Shown here piece after piece: positions 12,045-22,410 of a stretch of DNA of 64,000 nucleotides. Every line of letters begins with the position of its first letter. The stretch's first letter is position 1. Position numbers and translations under genes: made by a program. Origin of the DNA: Luscinia megarhynchos (lineage: Eukaryota > Chordata > Aves > Passeriformes > Turdidae); NCBI GenBank assembly GCA_034336665.1, contig CM067568.1:40094770-40158769 (forward strand), given 5' to 3'. The notes under the pieces are model-generated. The model saw only the letters and a program-made list of their open reading frames with translations. It did no database searches and had not been told where the DNA came from.

Positions 12045-13759
12045 GAGTTTTTGGGTGTGTAGTGGTGTAACCTCTGGTCAGGATAAGACAGAGGGGCTGA
12101 ACACACACTACCAGAGGTTACAAGCATGTGTTCTTGTTTGGTCTTTAATTTGGGCAGAGGCATCCCTGTAATAATTTCAAAAATTGGATCTTAACAGCAA
12201 GTGATGCCTTTAGTCAAAACCAAGGGATGATTGAATTGACTGTGGATGTGCACTGCCTTTGTAGGACCAGACCCAAATGCAGATACAGTACAATGAGGAG
12301 TACAAAACCAACAGGTAGAGGGACAGATTGGAGAAATCAGGTATGAAGGCAATGCAGGAGCTGAAACTGCAGTTTAATGTATCTACAAGTGCACATTTAG
12401 CGGGCAGTGGCTGATGACAACACAGGGATTTGGGAGCTCCACAGTAAATTTCCAAAGCCATTTGCTCAGCAGATTAGTGTATAACCCAGGAAATCAATAG
12501 CCAAAAAGTGTGGTTTATGTTGAAGCTGGCAAAGAGGTACAAAATCACAGTAAATAAATGCAGAATGACTACACTCTCATGTCTGAATAAACACATCTGG
12601 TGGAACTGTGGAAAGGCTACAGTGCACTCAGCTACATTTTTTTGATGGGACTTTGGCAATGGAAGGAGAGCCTCTGGTGGAATATTTGGCAGGATTTGAA
12701 GCAGTGGTGGTGGGAGTACCTTGTGAACTCAGGGTGCAGAGCAGGCTGCTTTTAGTGTCAATCAGGGCACTGGCCCTATACAGGGTGGGTCAGCACCACA
12801 AGTGTCAGCTGTAAAGAGACATGATTTGATTTAATGAACTCATCCAGGCAACTAAAGGGCTAATATGATTCCTAAAATACAAACACTACAGGGAAATCTA
12901 TTAACTGTGACTGAAATAAAAGCCTAGCTGGAAATGAATCACAGACCCAGCTGTCACAGAGCAGTGGTTCCTGGATGCTAAGTCATCAGCACTGTACACA
13001 GAACACAAGTGAATGGGCATTGCTAACCCCAAGACTCCTGACTACTCTGAAGAATATCTGCTGTTTCTAGTTGGGTTTATGTGTCAGTGCTGACACCATT
13101 TCTTTCCACAGCAGGTAAAGAAAAGGTGTGACAGCACTGCAACAACAAGCCAGGTGGAGAAGCAAGGTGACTGAATAGCACAGTTTGGGGGAGAAGGGAG
13201 AAGAAAGCTGAAGTTGATTAGGGGCTGAGCAGGTCATACAAACAGATGCAGAGCATTGTTTGATTTCTAAATGAATCCCAGCTGTAGAAATGCTATTCTT
13301 GAGCCAACAGGTTGCTTCTGGAACCTGGATCCACGGTTAAGGAGGGCTGGTGAGGGCAGTGGACAATACCAGATTTTCTGTCAAATACTTGTCTGGAGGT
13401 CAAGACATGCTCTGGGTGAGTAAGGCTGGACAGAATGACACTGGAATCAAAACAAGAAAATGGGATGATAGCAAGAGCCTACAGACCATCTTTCCAGGTG
13501 ATGTCTTGGTTTTAATTGTCTATGGCCACACTGGTATATCAAGTGAAATGTTAAAGTGAACTGCTGCTCTTGCTTCCCTGGGGGAGTAGTCAGAGCTGAA
13601 ATAACTCAGCAGCCCTGGGCTGGTGGATTTGTTTTTATTTCAAAACATAATGATATTATTTCTCTCCTCCTACTGCCCATTTTCCCTAAGTGTTTAGAAT
13701 TGGTATTTGTGCTATAACTAGGTCAGGGAACCTAAGTAGGTCAGGGTGACTCTCTAAAT
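12045..13759. other. Unique non-coding stretch
   Basis: Nothing recognisable as a gene, RNA or named repeat. Confidence 0.55.
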
Positions 13760-14250
13760 GTGGCAGATCTAGAAGCAAAGCTGGAGAGGGAAGACCTGAC
13801 TGTGTGTATAAACAAAAGGTGGCAAGTTGGGCCTAGTGGGAGGGATGATCCTTCAGGAAAGTGGTGAGAGCAGAGAAATACTGAGAAAGGAAAGTGAGGT
13901 GTGGGGCAGGGAACAGGGTCTGAGAGAGCAAGAGGTTTGGGTATGGAGGACAAGCTGATGGAAGAGTAGGGAAGAGAATGGGATTAGAGCTGTAGGTGTG
14001 AGGAGAGCAGAGAAAGGGTGAAAGGGTTAGAGAGGGTCTAAGGCTGAGGAGGGAAAGAGCAAGAGATGTATAGGTGGGGGCAGCTTAGAAGGACTGGGCA
14101 TGGAGTTGCATGGAGGACAGAAGGTGGCAAAACAGGGGGAAAAGGCTTAAATAGTGAAGTGTATCTGAGAGGGAAAAAGTGTGAAGGGCACAACAGGGAT
14201 GATGTTTTTAACTAGAGAGTGGAAAATGAGAGATCAGGGAGAGGACAATG
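13760..14250 (+). repeat. Purine-rich (GA-rich) low-complexity tract
   Basis: For almost 500 bases the plus strand is strongly biased to G and A, with recurring GAGAGGG, GGGAAGAG, GAGAAAGG and GAGGAGGGAAAG phrases and few C residues. There is no fixed period, so this is a strand-asymmetric low-complexity region and not a tandem repeat. No gene is supported inside it. Confidence 0.7.
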
Positions 14251-17085
14251 TGGTATTCACGTAGTGTGAAGATGCCATTGTGTCCTTTCCCTCCTTCCTG
14301 GGAAGGGTCAGCATGCTGAAGGCAAAATTACAGAAGAGAAGGGACCTGTGACTGTGCTTGTGCTTCTCGATTGCACCTTATTTTGCAAGGCATTGCTGAC
14401 TTTGATGTCAAAGCACTGACTCCCATCCAAGGCTTGGTGTTCTTCCGCTGGAGTCATCAAAATTTGCTCCCCTCAAAAGCAAAGATTATGAGGTTGCAGC
14501 AATGGAAAGAGACGTTTACATCAAAGACAGAAACCCCCAGGGTTTCAAAGTTAATAATTTTTATGTGTCTAATTTTGTGTCTTAGTCACCTAATGCCTTA
14601 TGTGTTTGGGGTTGCCAGGTTGAAAATGATGCACGTGACCCTGTGGGACCCCTCAGATTATTGTTCCATGAAACTGCGGAGACTTCATTTCCCCATCTCC
14701 TTCTTTTATCACATTATCAAATCTGTGCCTCCATGCAGGCTGTGTCTGCTGTGGGAGGGCATTCTGGGTCTGCTTCACACACTTGGGAATACTTCTTTCT
14801 GAGCTGAGTAGGACACTGCATTGCACAGCACCTTGTGGTCTCTTGGGCAGCTTATGTCTGTGTTCAGCCCAGCTCCCACAGCTCCTCTCCTCGTAATGGG
14901 CATGCTGCCCCATTACAGTGTGTGTAGTGCTGCTCAGAGGACAGAGTGGCAGCCTGCAGGGGGAATTGTCCTGTTTTATTGTCATTGTCAGCCCTGGCTG
15001 TAAGATCCACTGGGTAGTGTTGGCAGTGGGGCAACCAGAGCTGTCATCTGAGGCTTGAGTACAGAGATCTGCTGTACCTGAGCCCTTGTCAATGGTCCTT
15101 ACTCCCATAGTTGCCCTATTAATACTGAAAGTAATTTTAGTTTTCTTTCTTCCATGGGGGTATTAGTCCTGACCTAGCTGCTGCTCAAGTTTTATGGGGT
15201 TTAGCTTTTTCTATTTGTTTTGGATAGCTGTTACATGGCACCCTACTGAAATTTGCCTCTTAGGGCTAAGAGCAATGAATTTGGAAGAGAAAGAAGAAGG
15301 ACAAAAAAAGACATATTTGTTAAGGAGGAGGTGAGTCTCCTAGTGATACCAGCCTGGTGAGCATTCCCTTTTTGATTAGCAGAGATGTTGGCAGTAAAGG
15401 GAGTGTGCAGCTTTGGTTCTAGCAGCCAAATCCACTGATTAGCTTTGGGCCATTGGCTGTTCTGGGAGTATTAGATCTTTAAAGTTATCTCTGCATAGGC
15501 ACTGCAAACAGATGTAATCAGTTGGAATCAGTGGGCAGTGGTTAGATAGACCTGATAGGGATACAGTGTTGTATTGCTGAGATATTAATAAGAAATGTTT
15601 GAGATAATTGTTATGTACTAGCACATACATCCTCCAAGAACAGGGCAAGAAAGGCTTTAGGATATTACTTTAAGTTTTTTTTATTGACTGTTTTTTTTTA
15701 AAAAACCAAAAAAGCTATATGAATGCAAGAGCTGACAGGGCAGCAGCATTTACTCTTCACTGGCAGTAGAGCAGATGTGCCTATGGACACTCTGCAATAT
15801 TCCCATAGGAGCAGAGGGTAAATTTGGGTTCTTACACAGAACAGTTGGATGCCTCATCTGGAGATGTTCTTTAGGGTGAATTAAGCCTTTGGATAATCCG
15901 AACTTGTTGTAATTCCAAAGGTGTGATTTGATGACACTCTGTAGTGGTCAGCTAAAGAGTATTAAGCAAAAACTTAAAAAAAATTGAGGAACATAAAAAC
16001 ATATTTGGTTGTTTTTTTCCCCCCCAGTTATTTCAGAGTTTCTCTTCATGGTGAAATTTTTCTTCAGTACTTCAATTTACTAGAAAAAATGGAGTACAGT
16101 TATTAACTCCCTTTGGGCTATAATTTAGAGCCATTTGATCTTTTTCTTTACTCCAAATACTACTTCTGACCATGAACACTTATATTACTTTTAAAAAATG
16201 CAAAACAAATATGAACTTATTTTGATGGTGAAATGTGCCTTGAAAGAAAATATTATAGTTAGAATATTTCCAAATATTTTATTTGATGAAACACCATGGA
16301 ATTATGTGGAAATTAGACTGCAATATGAAAAGCTGAGCTGTCCAAGTGAAGCAGGGAATTAATGTCACAAGTTTGTAATTGAGTTTTTTGAATACAAAAA
16401 CAAATTTTGTGAAATCAGTAGCAACTTTTCAGAGCTGTGATGACAGCATCCGATTTGTTATTATTACCCCAAATATTATTATTATTATTGTCATAGTTAA
16501 GCTTTACCCATCTGCTTTCTTCTGTGAGCACATTAAGAACAAAGGCCACTCTGGGACTTCACAGTGTTCAGACAGCACCAAAGCAGTGTAGCAATGTGCA
16601 TTAGGAGGAGGAATCACCACGGAGATAAGGCAAACACCTGGGATTAGTGATGAGCAGAGTCACTAGAATCCACTGTGGTACTGATAACTCTTGAAAAGGA
16701 GCCCCAAGAGTTTAAGAATTACAGAATACTGTTATGCCTTGCCTGGCTGTTATGAAATCATAGATGGAGCTGGTATCCAGCTGGTTCAGGTCTCCACTTG
16801 AATGAGTTTCTTCCTCTCTCATGTCTCCACTGTTTTTTTTATGTGCTCCTCTCTTAGTACCTTCAAAAGTACCTCCCTGCCCTGCCTCCCAGTGTCACTT
16901 CCATAACATCTCAGCTCTGTGCTGCTTCCCAGGCATCTTCCTCATGCCTTGCTGGTATGAGGAAAGCCTCCTTTCTTAAGGAGGCCCTATGGTTTACAGG
17001 ACCCCTGCATTTCCCCTGCAGAGACAATGTTGAGTCACTCCTAGCTTCACAAATGCAGCACATGGAGGACCTACATACTAGTTAA
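14251..17085. other. Unique non-coding stretch
   Basis: No gene recognised. A 143-codon plus-strand frame at 14371-14802 and a 151-codon minus-strand frame at 14653-15108 overlap each other and show no known motif. A short ATT microsatellite lies near 16470-16489. Confidence 0.5.
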
Positions 17086-17270
17086 GATCATAGAATGGTT
17101 TGGATCAGAAGGGACCTCAAAGATCATCACATTCCAACCCCCTGCCATGGGCAGAGGTGCCTTCCAATTAATCAGGTTGCTCAAAGTCCTGTCTCACCTT
17201 GCCTTGAACACTTCCAGTCACGGGGCATCCACAACTTCTCTGGGCAACCTCTCCCAGTGCCTCATTTCCT
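17086..17270 (-). mobile_element. CR1 LINE 3' end, short fragment
   Basis: Minus-strand CR1 3' UTR. On the plus strand the left edge reads ATCATAGAATGGTTTGGATC, then AGAAGGGACCTCAAAGATCA, CCAACCCCCTGCCATGGGCA and TTCTCTGGGCAACCTCTCCC, all hallmark CR1 3' blocks. Only about 185 bases remain, so it is severely 5'-truncated and contains no ORF2 sequence. Confidence 0.93.
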
Positions 17271-17879
17271 TTTGAAAGCCTGAGAGTTAAAAGCTTTTTA
17301 GGGAGAGATATGAAGAAAACCTGTTACACATGTGGGGAGAAATCTGATTGCATATATCTGCTGGAAGCATCTGCAAATTAAAGAAGAGAAAGAGGGTTAA
17401 GAGTGTGTTTAGCAGAAGTTTGCATAGCAAGTAAGATGTGAAGGTGCAGATAATTATTAAACTATTGGTACTACCTGTAGCACTACTAAAATCTTTAATC
17501 TGTAAATGTGTCTTACGTTAAATTACAAAGATAACTCCGTGGTTGCATTTTATGATTTCTAGACATTAAATATGGTGTTGATGTCAGCTTTTGCCCTGGA
17601 CTAGTAGTATACCCAAGAGAAGGTTATAGAGGCATATTTGCCTCTAGATGTTGAAAAGGCCTTTCATAACTTTTCAGGTAGATTCTGTGTTGCTTTCCTC
17701 TTCGCTTAGTCTTTGATGCCGGATTCTTTGAAATGTATCCAATTCTTCCTACAGATAAAATACATGCAGGATGTGTCAGTAGCACTGGCGCACACATTCC
17801 TACAGAGGGTCTTATGGTATGCTGGGAACCTGATCTTCACTGTGCCACTAGGGCAGAAAGATTTTGTGTTCTGGGCCTT
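17271..17879. other. Unique non-coding stretch
   Basis: No gene or repeat family recognised. Confidence 0.55.
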
Positions 17880-18060
17880 GACCTGCAGCTCTGGAGATCT
17901 GCATTTAATTTTCAGTTCTGCCACATACTTCCCAAGTGACCTTGTGCGAGTCATTTATTCTCTCAGCATTTAATTATCACCCTTTTGCAGATGAGAAGTT
18001 GACACTTCTCTGCCTTCTAGAGAGTAATGTGAGGATAAATTCATCAACCTTCATGTTCTG
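17880..18060 (+). mobile_element. MIR-type SINE relic
   Basis: The phrases TTCAGTTCTGCCACATACTT and GTGACCTTGTGCGAGTCATT, the TTTGCAGATGAGAAG block and the AATGTGAGGATAAATTCATC tail follow in order the core and 3' half of the amniote MIR SINE. Copies this diverged predate birds. No active tRNA-type promoter remains. Confidence 0.72.
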
Positions 18061-19644
18061 CTGTGAACAATGGGAGTTCACTGAGGCAAAGCAAAGTCCA
18101 ATGAGGAGATGAGGCAGCATAGGGAACCAAAGCAAGGATGCCCATTTTAGCGAGCTGAGGGGTGTTCTGTATGAAGTTGTGCAGGGATTTACATCAGTCC
18201 TCTGAGTGTGCAGTGCTATGACCTCAGTATCCTAGCTTTCATTACAGTGACAAACTGGAGGGTGGGGGAACACGAGGTTCCTAGGTCTCCTTTAGTAAGC
18301 AGTCATCAGATGGCTCATTCACTTATGTCACTTTTTTGTGATGCTCCTGCCTTTTCATTTCTGTAGCTAGTCTGAGTCAAGCATGGAAAATGGTCATTTA
18401 CTGAGATTACAGAATGTGGGTTGTATCACAAATAGGAGGAAAAGGTGCAAAGCATAAAAATGCTCTCTTAGAGAGAAAATGTTCCATGCCAGTCTGTGTT
18501 GTCATTGTGATTTATTGTTCTAGAACAGTTGAACATTTCTGCCAAAAGACTTCAACTGTATGGGACATATCCAGCGTTCCCTAAGGAGATGGCTTTCATT
18601 TTTACAGGTGACAGCTGTGGGTCTGAATCACATGAATGTATATCTTGACCTTGAAGTTATTAAAAAATAGGCACAATTCAGAGGAGTAGAATTGCCTCTG
18701 AGATGTTGGAGTCAGTGGCCTATATATCTCTTGACTGTGGTTAGTCACTAAGTGCTTACCATAGACACTTAACAGTCCAAACAGTGCCTCCCTTGTCTGG
18801 TTTTGGTTGGAAACTTCCAAGAGAGGACTAGTTCCTTTGTAGCTGCTCCTGCAAGTAGTTCAAACTTGTTAACTGGTGTTTTGCAGCTGTTGCTCTACCA
18901 ATGGGCAGAAGGGTGGATTTCAAGTGCCTTTCTCATCTTGCTCCTTCAAGAGCAGGTGAGCATTGAGCATCCTTCTGTGTAGCCAGAGCATGAACTCAAC
19001 CTAGAAGTCATTTGGGATGCCAAGTTACATATGGCAGTTGGCCTCTTTTCACATATGGATGAAGGCAATTGCTTGCCCTCAGTATAGCAAAATAATTTCA
19101 TACTGCTGTGGTCTAATTTTTGGTTTATTCTCCACAGCTTTTCTTAAAGCTAAATGGAGCTTCAGATTTTTAGCACTTTGGAATGTCATGTTACAAGACA
19201 GACCTCTTCTTTGTTAATGAAGGTTACTGACTGTGTAGATGGAAAACATTTATAAAAACTAGACTTCATTATAATTTTCAGGTACTGAAAATCTACCTTT
19301 TCCACTTCCTACTTGATATTAGATTTAAAAAAAAAGTGCATTGGTAATTCATTGAACTTCAGAATGAAGTTCTCTTGTTTTGGAGCTTCCAGGAAATACA
19401 GATAGTCTGTTTGGATGTGTGCATTTTGGGACCTTTTGGAAGCTTTCTGCCTGTGAATCTCTCAGTTTTTTATAAGATGATACTGTATCTTGGCTAGCAG
19501 AGTCCAAGATGCCAAGTAAAAAAGAGAATAGAGACTTGGGGGACCAGATTTGTGAATATTCAAATGGCTAATGATAATCTCTTTCAGTTTGAATAAGGTG
19601 CTTGTATATCTTTAGGATGTAAGATCTATCTGGGGAGGCAAGTT
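18061..19644. other. Unique non-coding stretch
   Basis: No gene or repeat family recognised. Confidence 0.55.
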
Positions 19645-19790
19645 CATGAGGGTGGGGTTTGTTTTATGTTTATTTGGGTTTTTTGCTTATTTAGTTTTTG
19701 TTTGGGTTTTGTTTGGTTTTGCTTTGTTTGTTTGGGTTTTCTGTGTGTGTGTGGTGGGGGGTGGGTGGGTGGGTTGGTTTCCTTTCTGTC
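19645..19790 (+). repeat. T/G-rich low-complexity tract with G-quadruplex motif
   Basis: The plus strand is almost purely T and G, built from GGGTTTT, GTTTGG and TTTGTTTG phrases, then a GT run, then G-runs. At 19756-19773 a run of six G is followed by three GGG runs separated by single T residues, an ideal intramolecular G-quadruplex motif with one-base loops. No gene is supported. Confidence 0.85.
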
Positions 19791-21195
19791 CCAATGGCAT
19801 TTTAAAAATCTTCTTCCCAGCATTTCTAATGTTAGGAAGAATTCCAGGAAAATTGAGCAGCCTGGAGAAGTAGATGCTGCCTCTGCTGCATCTTCATCCT
19901 GGCTTCTCTGGAGTAATGTTGTAGTGGTATAAAACATGTTCCCTGTTAGGAAAAAATGTGCTGTAAAGAAGGAAGTCTAAGTAAATATACAATAAAGAGA
20001 TGTATAAAAGTGTCTTCAAGAGACAATTCATGGCTCTGTTAGTATCACAAGGAGATTTTTGTGGGGGTTTTTAAAGGCCTTTGCTGTAGTACAGGGAATG
20101 ACTCTAATGCCAAACTTTAAACCCCATGCTGAAAACAAACAGCCAACATGTTCTCAGCCTTTTCAGCATCTGTTAAATAAGGCAGTATAAAGAGCTGTGC
20201 TGTGGATATTAGAGGCTTGGCACAATCCTAGTATAGCTGTCACTGGGAAGAGGTATTTCTAAAATGTGCTATGGAGTAAATATGGTATTGCTGCTAATAG
20301 TGGAGCAGCCCCAGCCTTTGGAATTCACATGAGGTATGATAATACAACAAGGCCTTTCATCAAAAAATTGCAGGGTGGGGAATGAACAAAACCTTCCTCT
20401 TCCTGCAGTGTGTCAGGTCATATGGGTGGGTGCAGCTGATTCTCAGGCACACGTAACAAAACTTGGCAACAGGAAGTGAAGGGAAGTCACATGCTTAGCA
20501 CAAACTTCAAGGGCACGCTCAGGAGACAGAATGTAATTACTCAGTTTGGATTTTAGCCATGACAGTGAGTTAACCCTCAGAGCAAGTATGGTTTTATTTA
20601 TCTCTCTTCCCCATCCTGAGAGTTCCGAAGATTAGAGGGAGGCGCTTAGGACCCTTTATTTAATTTTTTGATAAGGTTTTCTTATTACTTGCATTCTTAT
20701 AATATCTGATCCTTAAAAACGTGAATTAATTTAGTCTAATGTATATCCGTGACTCTGAGAAGTATTTTCCCAGCTGTCTTTTCACACCTAGAAATAGTCC
20801 CTGAGAGAAGTATAAGATTGGGGCAGTTTGGTTTGTTCCTTGCATTGGGGATTACAGTTTTTGTTGCTGTCCTTTTTAACAAGGGAAGGGCATAAATATC
20901 CTGGTTAGAAAACAATGGGTAATTTAATGAGCCCTAAAAAAAACTAGTGGAAAACAGGGCATTTCCCCTCACTGCTGTCCTTACTCATGATGAGCACAGA
21001 ACAAGGGGCCAATCACTGTATATTTCATGAACAAAATATCAAGTTTGTTCCTGTATAGTGTATTGTATGTTAGGCAGCTGGTCTGTCCCCTTTTCCTTCT
21101 GGCTGACAGTAGAATTCTCTGATCAGGTAAGGTTTCCTGTTATGTGAGCCCTACCAGTGGAGTGCACATGGAGTGTTGCTTTTGATGAAAGAGAT
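19791..21195. other. Unique non-coding stretch
   Basis: No gene or repeat family recognised up to the LTR insertion. Confidence 0.55.
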
Positions 21196-21200
21196 GAGAT

Positions 21201-21808
21201 ACTGTGCTGGTTTGGGCTGGAGTAAATTTTCTTCACAGTGGCTGGTATGGGGCTGTATTTTGGATTTGTGCTGGATACAGGGTTGATAATGGAGAGATGT
21301 TTTTGATAATAGATGTTTTTGTTGTTGCTGGGCAGGGCTTACGCTGAGCCAAGGCCTTTTCTGCTTTCTGCACTGCTAAGCTGGTGAGGAAGTTGGGAGT
21401 GCAGGGGATATTGGGAGACACAGCCAGGACAGGGGATCCAAACCGACCAAAGGGATATTCCACACTGTGTGATATCATGCTCAGTATAGAAAGTGGTGAG
21501 AAGCAGGAGGAGAGGGATGTTTGGGGTGAGGGTGTTTCCATAGTCTGGGTGACTTCCCAAGTCACCATCATGTGTGGTGGGGCCCTGCTGTCCAGGAGAT
21601 GGCAGGCAGGTTCAGCCATGGGAAGCAGTGAACATTTTCCTTGTTTTGCTTTGCTTACGTGTGTGGCTCTTGTTTTACCTGCATAAACTGTCTTTATCTC
21701 AACACATGAGTTTTCCAGCTTTTACCATTCCGATTCTCTGCCCGATCTTGCTGGTGGGGGAGTAAGTGGCTGTGTGATGCCTGGCCACTGGCTGGGGTTA
21801 AACCATGA
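21201..21808 (+). mobile_element. Solo LTR of an endogenous retrovirus (ERVL-like)
   Basis: About 606 bases beginning TGTGCTGGTTTGGGCTGG and ending GGCTGGGGTTAAACCATGA, the two ends of a long terminal repeat that I recall as abundant in songbirds. Inner landmarks in order are CACAGTGGCTGGTATGGGGC, CAAAGGGATATTCCACACTG, a degenerate TATA-like TATAGA near 21485 and AACTGTCTTTATCTCAAC near the 3' end. The pentamer GAGAT lies at 21196-21200 and again at 21809-21813, a candidate target-site duplication of the 5-bp length usual for ERVL. No internal retroviral genes flank it, so it is a solo LTR left by recombination. The family name is from memory. Confidence 0.88.
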
Positions 21809-21813
21809 GAGAT

Positions 21814-22011
21814 GTGATTTCCCCCAGTTTTTTAGACTATTTCCTGAAGAACAGCTGCAGAGTGTTCTGAGGCTTGCTGTTGGCTAAGGCTCCTGTCAGC
21901 ATAGGAATAACTAGATAGTTTTGGTGACTCAAAATAAAAAGATAAAGGCAGATAAGCTGCAGACAGATGACCGTCCAAGTAATATTTAATTTATTTCTCT
22001 TGTAATCCATA
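21814..22011. other. Unique non-coding stretch
   Basis: No gene or repeat recognised. Confidence 0.5.
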
Positions 22012-22066
22012 GTCCATAGCTATTCCTCTTGCCTTTCCCTACCGTAGGAATAGACGAGCTATGGAC
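22012..22066. repeat. Imperfect inverted repeat, hairpin-forming
   Basis: GTCCATAGCT at the left and AGCTATGGAC at the right are exact complements. Inside them ATTCCT pairs with AGGAAT, leaving a small asymmetric bulge and a loop of about 18 bases. At 55 nt it is short for a microRNA precursor, and I assign no function. Confidence 0.75.
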
Positions 22067-22410
22067 TGCTTTAAGTCAGGTCATGCTTCAGGGTGCAGAA
22101 ATCTGAGTTCAGAGTGCTCCACAGAAGACTTTTGTACACAGACAGGTTTAGACCCATTGCACATACAGACCTCTCTGACTTAAGCATAAGGAAAGATGCT
22201 CATACTGTGAAGTCTGGTGAGATCGCAGATCAGTTGTGACCTGAGCTGCCTCTCATCAGGAAGCCATCAGGCCAGTAAGCAAGGGCAAGAATCTAGGCTA
22301 GAAGCTCAGGATTGTGTGTTGAGAGAGTCCAAGGACACGCTGCAATGATGGGCAGTGCAACCGTGCAGCACAGCCCGCCTCTCACATCGAGCAAGTCCCG
22401 TTCGCGGGCG
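22067..22410. other. Unique flank of the minisatellite
   Basis: Non-coding unique DNA that becomes CpG-rich in its last 40 bases, just before the tandem array. Confidence 0.5.

Noticed and set aside
14371..14802. 143-codon plus-strand frame
   Set aside because: It overlaps a 151-codon minus-strand frame, has no recognisable domain, splice context or initiation context, and is within chance range for a window this size.
22012..22066. MicroRNA precursor
   Set aside because: The fold is only 55 nt with a 10-bp plus 6-bp stem and an asymmetric bulge, shorter than typical precursors. I recognise no known seed.
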